From NCBI RefSeq assembly GCF_013409305.1, contig NZ_JACBZJ010000001.1, positions 558,001 to 622,000 on the forward strand: DNA of 64,000 nucleotides. Direction: 5' to 3'. The position numbers were made by a program, and so were the translations under genes. This document shows positions 7,850 through 16,038 of this stretch, piece after piece. This stretch comes from Cellulomonas soli. GTDB lineage: Bacteria > Actinomycetota > Actinomycetes > Actinomycetales > Cellulomonadaceae. The notes under the pieces were generated by a model. The model did not search any database. It was not told the origin of the DNA and was given only the letters and a program-made list of their open reading frames with translations. Positions within the stretch are counted from its first letter, which is position 1, and each line of letters begins with the position of its first letter.

Positions 7850-7866
7850 ACCTGCACTAACACTTG

Positions 7867-7940
7867 TAGCGGGGGCAGGATTTGAACCTGCGACCTCTGG
7901 GTTATGAGCCCAGCGAGCTACCGAGCTGCTCCACCCCGCG
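7867..7940 (-). tRNA. Initiator tRNA-fMet (CAT)
   Basis: All arms can be drawn: acceptor CGCGGGG/CCCCGCT with an unpaired C1-T72, T arm GCAGG-TTCAAAT-CCTGC, and an anticodon stem CTGGG/CCCAG around CTCATAA. The unpaired first position and the three consecutive G-C pairs at the base of the anticodon stem identify the initiator rather than the elongator. The encoded 3' end reads ACAA, so CCA must be added post-transcriptionally. Confidence 0.95.
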
Positions 7941-7951
7941 TCGGTGTCCCA

Positions 7952-7980
7952 ACCATACGTCAGGCGCGGACCTCGTCCAA
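7952..7980 (-). promoter_or_regulatory. Sigma-70-type promoter of tRNA-fMet
   Basis: Minus strand TTGGAC (7975-7980), 17-nt spacer, TATGGT (7952-7957), with the tRNA starting 11 nt downstream. The -35 element lies inside the last codons of the EamA gene, so the two genes share sequence. Confidence 0.7.
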
Positions 7981-8952
7981 ATCGCCCTCCGCGGGCGCCG
8001 TGTGCACGACGTCGGCGGTGGTCGGCGCCACCGGGGACGTCGCGGGCCGGGGGCGGCCGAGGACTCGCTGCGCGACGAGGATCCCGAGCACGACGAGCAG
8101 CCCGCCGACCGGTTCGTTCCACTGCAGCCGCTCGTCGAGCACGAGCACCCCGAGGAGCACACCGACGACCGGCGTCAGGTAGGTGACGGTCGAGGCCCGC
8201 TGAGCACCCCAGCGCTCGATCACGCGCGTGTTCCAGACGTAGGCCAGACCCGTGCCGAGCGCGCCGAGCACCACGGTCGAGGCGACGACCGGGCCGGTGA
8301 GGTCGACGGGCGCGAACCCGCCGAGGAAGGGTGCCAGCGCGAGCATGAGGACGGCCGCGAGCGTGATCTGCGAGGCGGCGACAGTCACGGCGTCGTGCCC
8401 GCGACCTTGCACGAACCGGCGCATCCAGGTGATGCCGAGCCCGTAGCAGGCGGTCGCGCCGAGGCAGGCGAGCTGGGCGGGCAACGACCCGGTCAGGGCG
8501 GGCTCCCCGAGGTAGGACCACGGGCCGACGATGACGACGACGCCCAGTGCGCCGACGGCGATGCCGAGGCGCTGCCGGCCGTCGAGGCGTTCGCCGGGCA
8601 GCAGGGCGCCCGCGGCGACGGCGGTCATGATCGGCGTCGAGGCGTTGTAGATGCTCGACAGGCCGGACGGCAGGTACTGCCCGGCCCAGGAGAACAGCAG
8701 GAACGGCATGACGCACAGCACGAGCGCCACGACCAGCAGGTGCCCCCAGGTGGCAAGGCCGCGCGGCCAGCGGCGCCGGGTGAGGAGCATGAGCGCGATG
8801 AGCGAGACCGCGCCGAGCACGAGCCGGCCGAGCACGAGCTGGGCGGGTGAGAGCCCGTGCAGGGCGACCTTGATGAGCAGGAAGCTCGACCCCCAGACGG
8901 CGGCCAGGGTGATGTACATCGCGGCGGTCCGCCGGTCGGGCTGGGTGTCCAC
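7960..8952 (-). CDS. EamA/DMT-family exporter
   Basis: About 330 residues with ten hydrophobic segments in two homologous EamA halves (first beginning AAMYITLAAVWGSSF, second after CLGATACYGLGITW). Such drug/metabolite transporters export amino acids, amines or other small metabolites. GTG 8952 has GAGAGGA 7 nt upstream; in-frame ATGs at 8979 and 9000 are possible longer starts. It is divergent from a LysR regulator 89 bp away with an inverted repeat between them, the classic arrangement for a regulator controlling its neighbouring exporter. Substrate unknown. The C-terminal 30 residues are hydrophilic and unremarkable. Confidence 0.88.
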   Translation of the reverse strand: MDTQPDRRTAAMYITLAAVWGSSFLLIKVALHGLSPAQLVLGRLVLGAVSLIALMLLTRRRWPRGLATWGHLLVVALVLCVMPFLLFSWAGQYLPSGLSSIYNASTPIMTAVAAGALLPGERLDGRQRLGIAVGALGVVVIVGPWSYLGEPALTGSLPAQLACLGATACYGLGITWMRRFVQGRGHDAVTVAASQITLAAVLMLALAPFLGGFAPVDLTGPVVASTVVLGALGTGLAYVWNTRVIERWGAQRASTVTYLTPVVGVLLGVLVLDERLQWNEPVGGLLVVLGILVAQRVLGRPRPATSPVAPTTADVVHTAPAEGDLDEVRA

Positions 8953-8994
8953 GGCTTCGTCCTCTCGTCCGTGCGCCATCGTCCCGACATCGAC

Positions 8995-9013
8995 ATGCAT
9001 GAAGCAACTGCAT
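8995..9013. promoter_or_regulatory. Candidate LysR operator between exporter and regulator
   Basis: Inverted repeat ATGCA-(9 nt)-TGCAT in the short divergent spacer. LysR proteins bind interrupted dyads with a T-N11-A core in this position. It lies 29 bp upstream of the regulator start, so autorepression is also plausible. Confidence 0.5.
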
Positions 9014-9041
9014 CATCCTCATGGGCTGATACGTTCTGCTC

Positions 9042-9908
9042 ATGCCTACGCTCGCCCAGCTGCGGGTGCTCGTCGCCGTCGTGGACACCGGGTCGTTCAC
9101 GCAGGCGGCCTCGACGCTCGGCATCAGCCAGTCCGCGGTCTCGCACGCGCTTGCCGCGCTCGAACGCGAAGGACCCGGTGCGCTCGTCGAACGCACCGGC
9201 GGCGCAGCCCCCACGGCGCTGGCCCACCGCCTGCTCCCCCACGCGCGCGCGTCCCTCGCCTCCGCCGACGCCTTCAGCGCCGAGTGGGCCGCGTTCGCCG
9301 GACGCGCCGACGGGACCGTGCGCCTGGCTGCGGTCCCCACGGTCTGCCAAGGCCTGCTCCCCGGGCTGCTGCGCACCTGGGCGACCCGGCTCCCCCACGT
9401 GCGCGTGCAGGTGTTCGAGGGCGACGACGACGAGCTGCCCCGCTGGCTCGAGGTCGGGACCGTCGACGCGGCCGTCCTCGTCGACCCCAAGCCGGTGCCC
9501 GAGGGCGGCAGGGTCGTCGCCCGCGACGAGTTCCGCGCGATCCTGCGCCGCGACCACCCGTTCGCCGGCGAGCAGACGATCGACCTGGCCGAGCTCGGCG
9601 AGGACGGCCTGCTGGTCTCCACCGGCGGCTGCGAGCAGCAGGTGCGCCGCCTGCACGCCGACGCCGACCTGCCGTTCCGTCCCGCGCAGCACGTGCGCGA
9701 GCTCGCCACGCTCATGCGGATGGTCGCCGAGGGCATCGGGGTGTCGATCATGCCGAGCCTGGGCGGGGCGATGCTGCCCACCGAGCTCGTCATGGTGCCG
9801 CTGTCACCCACCCGGCCGCGCGAGCTCGTGCTCAGCGGACCGCAGCAGCGCCCGTGGCACCCGCTCGTGCGGACCCTCGTCGAAGCGACGGACGCCCTCC
9901 CCGACTGA
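9042..9908 (+). CDS. LysR-family transcriptional regulator
   Basis: A 288-residue regulator with an N-terminal winged helix-turn-helix (TGSFTQAASTLGISQSAVS at about 18-36) and a periplasmic-binding-protein-like effector domain from about residue 85. One difference from textbook members is the HTH exit (REGPGALVERTGG), where LysR proteins usually have LF-R around this point. ATG 9042 follows TACGTT by 6 nt, suggesting a leaderless mRNA. It probably controls the divergent EamA exporter in response to that pump's substrate. The stop codon lies in the loop of a terminator hairpin. Confidence 0.9.
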   Translation: MPTLAQLRVLVAVVDTGSFTQAASTLGISQSAVSHALAALEREGPGALVERTGGAAPTALAHRLLPHARASLASADAFSAEWAAFAGRADGTVRLAAVPTVCQGLLPGLLRTWATRLPHVRVQVFEGDDDELPRWLEVGTVDAAVLVDPKPVPEGGRVVARDEFRAILRRDHPFAGEQTIDLAELGEDGLLVSTGGCEQQVRRLHADADLPFRPAQHVRELATLMRMVAEGIGVSIMPSLGGAMLPTELVMVPLSPTRPRELVLSGPQQRPWHPLVRTLVEATDALPD

Positions 9909-9925
9909 GGTCGGGAAGGGCGTCC
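9890..9925. terminator. Terminator hairpin overlapping the LysR stop codon
   Basis: GGACGCCCTCCCCGAC pairs with GTCGGGAAGGGCGTCC (one mismatch) around a TGAG loop that contains the LysR stop. It separates two convergent genes and can serve both strands. Confidence 0.7.
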
Positions 9926-9946
9926 GAGAGCCGCGCAGGTCGCCCG

Positions 9947-12900
9947 TCAGCTGCCGCCGAGCTCGGCCTCCGCCGCGATGGCATCCGCCAGGGCCTGGTC
10001 GAGCCGGTCCTGCGCAGCGCCGTAGGCGGCGAAGTCGCCGTCCGCGAGCGCGGCCTGCCCGTCCTGCATCGCCTGGTTCGCCTCCTGCAGCGCCGTCTGG
10101 AGGCGGGTCCTTGCGTCGTCTGCCGCGGGGCTGTCCGTCGGCGTGGGCGCCGGCGTCTCGGTCCCCGTGCCGGTCCCGGTGTCCGTACCCGGGTCGGTGC
10201 CGGTCCCGGTGTCCGTCCCCGTGTCCGGGTTGGTGCCCGCGTCGCCCGCATCGGTACCGGAGTCGCCGCCGAAGACCTGGTCGAGCGCCTCGTCGAGCGT
10301 CGGGGCGAACCCGATGCTGTCACCGAAGCCGACCAGCACGCGCTGCAGCAGCGGGAACTGCGTCCCGGTCGAGGACTGCAGGTACACCGGCTGCACGTAC
10401 AGCAGGCCGCCGCCGACCGGCAGGGTGAGCAGGTTGCCGCGCACCACCGAGGAGTCCCCGCGGCCGAGGATGTTCAGCTCGGTCGACACCGTGGGATCGG
10501 TCGTGAAGTTGTTGTTCTGCTGCCCCGGCCCGGGAACCGTCGAGTCGCGCGGCAGCTCGAGCAGCCGCATCTTGCCGTAGTCCTCGGAGACCTGCCCCGC
10601 CGTCGACCCCGCATCCGCGTCCACCGCCAGGTATCCGGTCAGCACGTTGCGCGCGTTCCCGCCCGCAGGGATGAACGTCGACATGAGCGAGAACGTCGCT
10701 TCGTCCTGGTCCGGCATCTGCAGGGTCAGGTAGTACGGCGGCTGGGCGACCGAGGCCGTAGTGATCGTCGGGTCGTCCGGCGTCGTCCAGAAGTCGTTGC
10801 CGGAGAAGAACTGCGCCGGGTCGTCGTTCACGTGGTAGCGCCCGAGCAGCGTCCGCTGCACCTTGAACAGGTCCTCCGGGTAGCGGATGTGGCTCATCAG
10901 CTCGCTGCTGATCTCCGAGACCGGGTGCAGCGACGTCGGGAAGATCTTCTGCCAGGCCTGCAGGATCGGGTCCTCCGTGTCCCAGGCGTACAGGGTGACG
11001 TGGCCGTCGTAGGCGTCCACGGTCGCCTTCACCGAGTTGCGGATGTAGTTGACCATCTCGGGCGCGAGCGCCTCCACGGTCGTCGACTGCACGGTGAGCG
11101 AGTCCGTGGTGGCGTCCTCCAGCGAGCGCGACGCCGAGTACGGGTACTGGTCGGACGTCGTGTAGCCGTCGATCATCCACACCACGCGACCGTCGACGAC
11201 CGCCGGGTACACGCGGCCGTCCAGCGTCAGGTACGGGGCGACCTTCGCCACGCGCTCGGCGGGGTCACGGTCGTAGAGGATCTGCGAGTCGCTGTTCACG
11301 CGGTCGGAGAACAGGAGCTGCTCGTCGCCCATCTTGACGGCGTAGATCAGCTTGTTCCACAGGTTCCCGATCGACGGGCCCGCCGACACCTCGGAGGTCG
11401 GGAACGTGGTGTTCACGGCGCCGTTGGACGCGTCGTCCGGGTAGTCCAGCTCCCAGTTCCCCGAACCCTCGGGGGCACCGACGATCGAGTAGTCGGGCGA
11501 CTGCTGACCGAAGTAGATCCGCGGCTCGTACTCCCCGATCCCGCCCGTCGAGGGGATGCCGCTCTCCCAGAACTCGGGGGCCCCACGCGCACCCGTGGTG
11601 TTGCCGTAGGCCGCGACGACGCCGTAGCCGTGGGTGTACACGGTCGTGTCGTTCGTCCAGTTGCGCTGGTCGTTCGACAAGCCGTCCAGGTCCAGCTCGC
11701 GCACCGCGATCACCGTGTCGCGCGACTCGCCGTCGACGTCGTACCGGTCGACCGAGAGCGTGTCGGGGAAGTTGTAGAACGCCCGGATCTGCTCGAGCTG
11801 CTTGAACGACGGGCTGACGATCTGCGGGTCGAGCAGCCGGATCGAGGCGGTCGTCTCCGCGTCCGCGCGCAGCGCCCCGGTCTCCGCGGTGACCTTCGCG
11901 TCATACGGCGTGGTCGTCACGGACTGCGCGTCGATGTCGTAGGCGTCCAGCGTCGCGTCGATGTTGCGCTCGATGAACGGCGCCTCGGCGTCCTGCTGGT
12001 TCGGCGCGACCTGGAACCGCTGCACGATCGCGGGGTAGATGCCGCCGACCGCGATCGCCGCGAGCACCATGAGCCCCACGCCGATGAGCGGGAGCCGCCA
12101 GGTGCCCCGGATCGCCGTCCAGATGAACGTCACCGCGACGAACACGGCGATGCCGGCGAGCATCGCCTTGGCCGGGATCACGGCGTGCACGTCGGTGAAC
12201 GCGGCACCCTCGAACTTCTCCCCGGCCTTCGTCAGGATCGAGTACCGGTCCAGCCAGTAGTTCGCCGCGATGAGCAGCATGAGGACCGCGCCGACCACCG
12301 ACAGGTGCACCCGCGCCGCCCGCGTCGTGCGCGGGGTCCCCGACCCGCCGCCGATCCGCAGACCGCCGTACAGGTAGTGCGTGGCCAGCGCGCCGATCCC
12401 CGACAGGATCGTGACCGCCATGAGGAACGACACCACGAACCGCAGCGCCGGCAGCGAGAACAGGTAGAAGCCCAGGTCGATCCCGTACTGCGGGTCCACC
12501 TGACCGACCGAGCTGCCGTGCAGGGCCAGCTGGACGGTCGACCACTGCTGGGAGGCCGCGGCACCCGCGAACAGGCCGAGCACCACCGGGCCGACGATCA
12601 TCACGAGCTTGCGCAGCGGCTCGATGGCCTCGCGGTACTGGTCGAGGTTCGCCTGCTCCTGCGTCGAGGGCGCGTACACCGGGCGCGAGCGGTACGCGAA
12701 GCTCAGGCTCCCGGCGACCGCCCCGGCCATGATCAGGAAGCCGGCGACGAACAGGGCCGCACGGGTGCCCCACTCGGTCCACAGCACCTGGGCGAAGCCG
12801 AGCTGGTCGTACCACAGCACCTCGGTCCACACCTGTGCGAGCAGCAGGAAGACCACCACGAGACCGCCGAGCACGGCGATCGTCGGGCCGATCGGGCTGC

Positions 12901-12949
12901 GACGCCGACCGGCGGGCCTGGTCGTCGGAGACGGGCTGTCCTGGGTCAC
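9947..12949 (-). CDS. UPF0182-family large membrane protein
   Basis: A 1000-residue envelope protein. The first third contains about seven membrane helices beginning SPIGPTIAVLGGLVVVF; the rest is a large extracytoplasmic region (TPYDAKVTAETGALRAD through VYLQSSTGTQFPLLQRVLV) characteristic of UPF0182. After residue 900 comes a Thr-Gly-Asp-Pro repeat tract and an alanine/glutamine-rich helix (EANQAMQDGQAALADGDF). GTG 12949 is preceded by GAGGA, and upstream reading lacks family features. Function is unknown, but it is widely conserved in actinobacteria, here next to PPA1309 and the PDZ-Lon protease as in other genomes. The C-terminal tract is encoded by repetitive DNA (about 10144-10236) and is likely variable in length. 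Confidence 0.93.
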   Translation of the reverse strand: MTQDSPSPTTRPAGRRRSPIGPTIAVLGGLVVVFLLLAQVWTEVLWYDQLGFAQVLWTEWGTRAALFVAGFLIMAGAVAGSLSFAYRSRPVYAPSTQEQANLDQYREAIEPLRKLVMIVGPVVLGLFAGAAASQQWSTVQLALHGSSVGQVDPQYGIDLGFYLFSLPALRFVVSFLMAVTILSGIGALATHYLYGGLRIGGGSGTPRTTRAARVHLSVVGAVLMLLIAANYWLDRYSILTKAGEKFEGAAFTDVHAVIPAKAMLAGIAVFVAVTFIWTAIRGTWRLPLIGVGLMVLAAIAVGGIYPAIVQRFQVAPNQQDAEAPFIERNIDATLDAYDIDAQSVTTTPYDAKVTAETGALRADAETTASIRLLDPQIVSPSFKQLEQIRAFYNFPDTLSVDRYDVDGESRDTVIAVRELDLDGLSNDQRNWTNDTTVYTHGYGVVAAYGNTTGARGAPEFWESGIPSTGGIGEYEPRIYFGQQSPDYSIVGAPEGSGNWELDYPDDASNGAVNTTFPTSEVSAGPSIGNLWNKLIYAVKMGDEQLLFSDRVNSDSQILYDRDPAERVAKVAPYLTLDGRVYPAVVDGRVVWMIDGYTTSDQYPYSASRSLEDATTDSLTVQSTTVEALAPEMVNYIRNSVKATVDAYDGHVTLYAWDTEDPILQAWQKIFPTSLHPVSEISSELMSHIRYPEDLFKVQRTLLGRYHVNDDPAQFFSGNDFWTTPDDPTITTASVAQPPYYLTLQMPDQDEATFSLMSTFIPAGGNARNVLTGYLAVDADAGSTAGQVSEDYGKMRLLELPRDSTVPGPGQQNNNFTTDPTVSTELNILGRGDSSVVRGNLLTLPVGGGLLYVQPVYLQSSTGTQFPLLQRVLVGFGDSIGFAPTLDEALDQVFGGDSGTDAGDAGTNPDTGTDTGTGTDPGTDTGTGTGTETPAPTPTDSPAADDARTRLQTALQEANQAMQDGQAALADGDFAAYGAAQDRLDQALADAIAAEAELGGS

Positions 12950-13079
12950 GTGCGGTCCTCGTCCTCGGCGTCGGCCTGCTGCGGTGCCGACGGGTGGGTC
13001 CTTGCCGGGTGGTCCTTGCTCCGGGGACAACGCCCCGGCAGGTTCACAGGTTCCCACAGGCAGATGGGACGATGACCCG

Positions 13080-13682
13080 GTGACCGACCCGGCGACGAAC
13101 CCCTCCCCGATGCCCGCCCCCGAGCAGCGCGCACCCGCCGTCCCCGCCTCGCCGCAGCAGCGGGCGCTCGCCGACGCGGTGCGCGAGATCGAGCACCACG
13201 TCGCCGCAGCCGGGTGGGACGCGCCCGTGCGCGTGTTCGCCCTCGTGCGCACCCAGGCGGCCCTCGAGGCATCGCCGTCGCTGGCCGACCAGCTCAGCAC
13301 GCAGGTGCTCGCCGCGGCCCGTGCCGAGCCGTGGCACCTGACCTCGATCGAGCAGGAGGGCCTGCCCGCGGCCGAGGACCTGGAGAGCCTGCTCGCGGCG
13401 CTGTCGTGGCCCGCGACGGTCGACGGCACGGCCGTGACGGTCGAGCGCGTCGTGCTGCCCCCGCACGCCGAGGCCGCGATGCCGCAGGACCCGGACGCCG
13501 CGCTCGCCTACCTGATGGGCCACCCCGAGCGCACCGACGTGCGGATCGCGGTCGGCGTGCTGCGCGACGGCACCTCCTGGTGCGCGCTGCGGGCCCGCAC
13601 GAACGACTCCGACGACGAGGTCGGCCACGGCCCGGACCTCGTGCCCGGCCTCGTCCAGGCCGTCCGGGCCACGCTCGCCTGA
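13080..13682 (+). CDS. PPA1309-family protein
   Basis: A 200-residue soluble actinobacterial protein of unknown function. Features include a proline-rich start, a helical ALADAVREIEHHVAAAGWD segment and a C-terminal part with VRIAVGVLRDGTSWCALR. GTG 13080 lies 6 nt after a GACGAT box, consistent with a leaderless message; the family usually starts at this position relative to the helix. It is divergent from UPF0182 and convergent with the PDZ-Lon gene, a conserved grouping. No catalytic motif is visible. Confidence 0.85.
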   Translation: MTDPATNPSPMPAPEQRAPAVPASPQQRALADAVREIEHHVAAAGWDAPVRVFALVRTQAALEASPSLADQLSTQVLAAARAEPWHLTSIEQEGLPAAEDLESLLAALSWPATVDGTAVTVERVVLPPHAEAAMPQDPDAALAYLMGHPERTDVRIAVGVLRDGTSWCALRARTNDSDDEVGHGPDLVPGLVQAVRATLA

Positions 13683-13721
13683 GCCTGGTCCTGAGCTGGG
13701 CCCTTGCCTTGAGCCCTGGGG

Positions 13722-14918
13722 TCAGCCGGCAGCGACGTCCTGCGCGGTGCACGTCGGCAGGTCGTCGGCCGTGCCGGCGCCGATCGCCGTGATCGCCTCG
13801 CGCGCGTCGTGCAGCGTCTCGATCTTCACCACGCGCAGCCCGTCGGGCACGTGGCCGACGACCTCGTCGCAGTTCGAGACGGGTGCCAGGAACCAGGACG
13901 CGCCGTCACGCAGCGCACCGGCCATCTTCTGCCGGATGCCGCCGATCGGGCCGACCTCACCCGTGACGTCCATGGTCCCCGTTCCGGCGATCACCGCGCC
14001 GTCCGCCTCGTCCTCGGGCGTGAGCTTGTCGATGATGCCGAGCGCGAACATCGTCCCCGCGCTCGAGCCGCCGATGTCGTCGATCTTGATGGTCACGTCG
14101 ACCGGCAGGTCGAACGTCGGGTCGATGTAGACCCCGATCTGCGCACCGCCGTCGGCGTTGGTGCCGGTCACGATCGGCACGTCGACGTCCTCGCCGTCGC
14201 GCTGCACGGTCAGCGTGACCGTGTCCCCGGGCGAGACCGCGCCGAGCATCTCGATGAGCTGGGTGTAGGTGGTCAGCGCGGTGCCGTCCATCGCGCTGAT
14301 GACGTCGCCCTCGACGAGCTTGTCCGCGGCGTCCGTCCCCTCGACGGTGCCCGCCACCGCCAGGGTCGCCGGGACCTCGTAGCCCAGCTCGGTGAGCGCG
14401 GCGACCGTCGCGTTCTCCTGCGAGGAGACCATCGCCGCGGTGTTCTCCTCGTTGATCTGCTCCTGCGAGGCCTCCGGCGGGTAGACCGTCTCGACCGGCT
14501 GGACCACGGTCGAGGCGTCGAACCAGCCGCGCAGCACCCCCGACACGGACGAGGGGTACCCGGGTCCGCCGGTCGAGGACACCGTCACGAGCCGCAGCTC
14601 GCCGCTCGAGTCGAACGTCTCGGCGCCGTTGATCGTGATGAGCGGGGCACCGCCCACGTCGCCGAGCACGTCCCGGGTCGGGCCGGGGCTGCTCACCGCG
14701 TACGGTGCCGGCAGGGCGACGAGCACCGTCAGCAGCACCGCGGTGAGCAGCATGCCGATCGAGAGCGTCAACGCGCGAGGGCTCGTGCGGGGCGCCGGCC
14801 CGAGATCGTCGGGCTCGTCCGGCTCGTCGGAAGCCAAGGGCTCGTCGGAAACCAAGGGCTCGTCAGGAACCGCGGGCTCGTCGGGCAGGGCAGCAGCGGC
14901 GGGAGGCTGGTCGACCAC
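13722..14918 (-). CDS. YlbL-type PDZ/Lon-like serine protease
   Basis: A 398-residue membrane-anchored protease. Order: acidic proline-rich N-terminus with repeated DEP units, one membrane helix (ALTLSIGMLLTAVLLTVLVA, about 49-68), a PDZ domain around 195-235 (LVEGDVISAMDGT), and a Lon S16 proteolytic domain with the Ser-Lys dyad S286 (GGSSAGTM) and K331 (GGIRQKMAGA). The active site faces outside. GTG 14918 starts 7 nt after the epimerase stop, indicating co-transcription. The DEP repeats arise from a roughly 18-bp DNA repeat near 14820-14875 and probably vary between strains. Relatives process or quality-control exported proteins; the target here is unknown. Confidence 0.92.
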   Translation of the reverse strand: MVDQPPAAAALPDEPAVPDEPLVSDEPLASDEPDEPDDLGPAPRTSPRALTLSIGMLLTAVLLTVLVALPAPYAVSSPGPTRDVLGDVGGAPLITINGAETFDSSGELRLVTVSSTGGPGYPSSVSGVLRGWFDASTVVQPVETVYPPEASQEQINEENTAAMVSSQENATVAALTELGYEVPATLAVAGTVEGTDAADKLVEGDVISAMDGTALTTYTQLIEMLGAVSPGDTVTLTVQRDGEDVDVPIVTGTNADGGAQIGVYIDPTFDLPVDVTIKIDDIGGSSAGTMFALGIIDKLTPEDEADGAVIAGTGTMDVTGEVGPIGGIRQKMAGALRDGASWFLAPVSNCDEVVGHVPDGLRVVKIETLHDAREAITAIGAGTADDLPTCTAQDVAAG

Positions 14919-14925
14919 GCCCCGA

Positions 14926-15960
14926 TCATCCCCTACGTCGGGCCCTGGCCTGACGCCACACGGCCGCCGTGCCGATGAGCGCCACCGCGGCACCGGCCGC
15001 CCCGAGGGCAGCGGCGTCGCGCGTGCCCAGCCGGCGGCCACCGACCCCGAGCCGACCGCGCACCTGGTCGAGCAGCTCCTGCAGGCACTCCTCGCTCGAC
15101 CGGTGCGGCTCCCAGCCCGCCGCACGCAACCCCTCCGAGGTCACGGTCCACGGGTAGACCACGTACGCGAGCTCGGAGGACGGCGCCGGCAGCGCACCCA
15201 CCCGGTGCAGCCGCTCCGCGGTGCCGAACGCCGTCACCGCCGCCAGCTCGATGCGCCGCATGCCCGACATCTGCTCGACCCGCTCCGGGCTCAGCACGTC
15301 GGCCGCACCCGCCGTGAAGGTGCCGCCCAGCCGCTGCGCGAGGACGAGTCGCACGGCGGACACCAGGTCGTCCAGGTGCAGGAACTGCCACTCGCGCACG
15401 GCACCACGCACGGTCAGCAGCCGCGGAGCCTCGAAGTGCCGGGTGACCATCGTGTCCACCCCCGGCCCGACCAGGGGCGCAGGTCGCAGCACCGTCAGCA
15501 CGGGCGTGCGTCGCCGTCGACCCCGCTGCAGCTCGGCCTCCACGGCCTGCAGGTCGCCGACCAGGCCCTCCTGGGCCTCCTCCGGCGGCGGCACCGGCTC
15601 GTCGTCACCGATCGGCGGTCGCTGGGCCCACGCGCCGTGCACGGTGGCCGAGGAGACCACGACCACGTGCGGCACGCCCGCCGCGCGCGCCCCCTCGAGC
15701 ACCCGGCGCGCCCGGGCCACCGCCGACGCCCGACGGTCACGGACCGGCACGCCGGTCGATCCGGCCAGCTCGGACAGGTCGCCCGGGTGCGCGACCAGCA
15801 CGACCGCGTCGGCACCCTCGAGCTCCCGCCCGGCGTCCTCGGGCACGTCCTCCAGGATCCGCGCGCCAGGCCCGCCGGACGCCACGAGGGCGGTGGCGAC
15901 CGGGCCGCGACCGACGACCACCACCTCGCTGCGCCCTGAGCGAACCACAGCGCCCACCAT
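14926..15960 (-). CDS. NAD-dependent epimerase/dehydratase-like protein with C-terminal anchor
   Basis: A 344-residue Rossmann protein of the extended SDR type. The dinucleotide-binding turn reads VVGRGPVATALV rather than the standard GxxGxxG, and no clear YxxxK pair is visible, so catalysis is doubtful. The Ser-containing strand (HVVVVSSATVHGAW) and HLDDLVSAVRLVL are typical. The end holds a hydrophobic helix (AALGAAGAAVALIGTAAVW) followed by arginines, suggesting membrane attachment. It is the first gene of a two-gene unit with the PDZ-Lon protease. ATG 15960 was chosen because the gene's promoter region abuts a divergent gene 78 bp away. Might be a sugar- or ubiquinone-type atypical SDR. 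Confidence 0.78.
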   Translation of the reverse strand: MVGAVVRSGRSEVVVVGRGPVATALVASGGPGARILEDVPEDAGRELEGADAVVLVAHPGDLSELAGSTGVPVRDRRASAVARARRVLEGARAAGVPHVVVVSSATVHGAWAQRPPIGDDEPVPPPEEAQEGLVGDLQAVEAELQRGRRRRTPVLTVLRPAPLVGPGVDTMVTRHFEAPRLLTVRGAVREWQFLHLDDLVSAVRLVLAQRLGGTFTAGAADVLSPERVEQMSGMRRIELAAVTAFGTAERLHRVGALPAPSSELAYVVYPWTVTSEGLRAAGWEPHRSSEECLQELLDQVRGRLGVGGRRLGTRDAAALGAAGAAVALIGTAAVWRQARARRRG

Positions 15961-16038
15961 CCCTCGATCCAGAACCTCGTGGTTACCGTGGACGCACTCC
16001 GGCGCCCGCCGTCGGTCTCATCGTCGCAGGAGGCACCC

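Noticed and set aside
10140..10260. GTCCGTCCCGGTGTCC-like direct repeats as a CRISPR or VNTR locus
   Set aside because: Units are short and irregular, without spacers, and encode the Thr-Gly-Asp-Pro tract of the UPF0182 protein; a coding low-complexity region.
8651..13075. Single 1474-codon plus-strand open frame
   Set aside because: Runs antisense to the EamA and UPF0182 genes and in another frame of LysR; composition is Arg/Val/Gly/Asp junk typical of stop-poor high-GC DNA.
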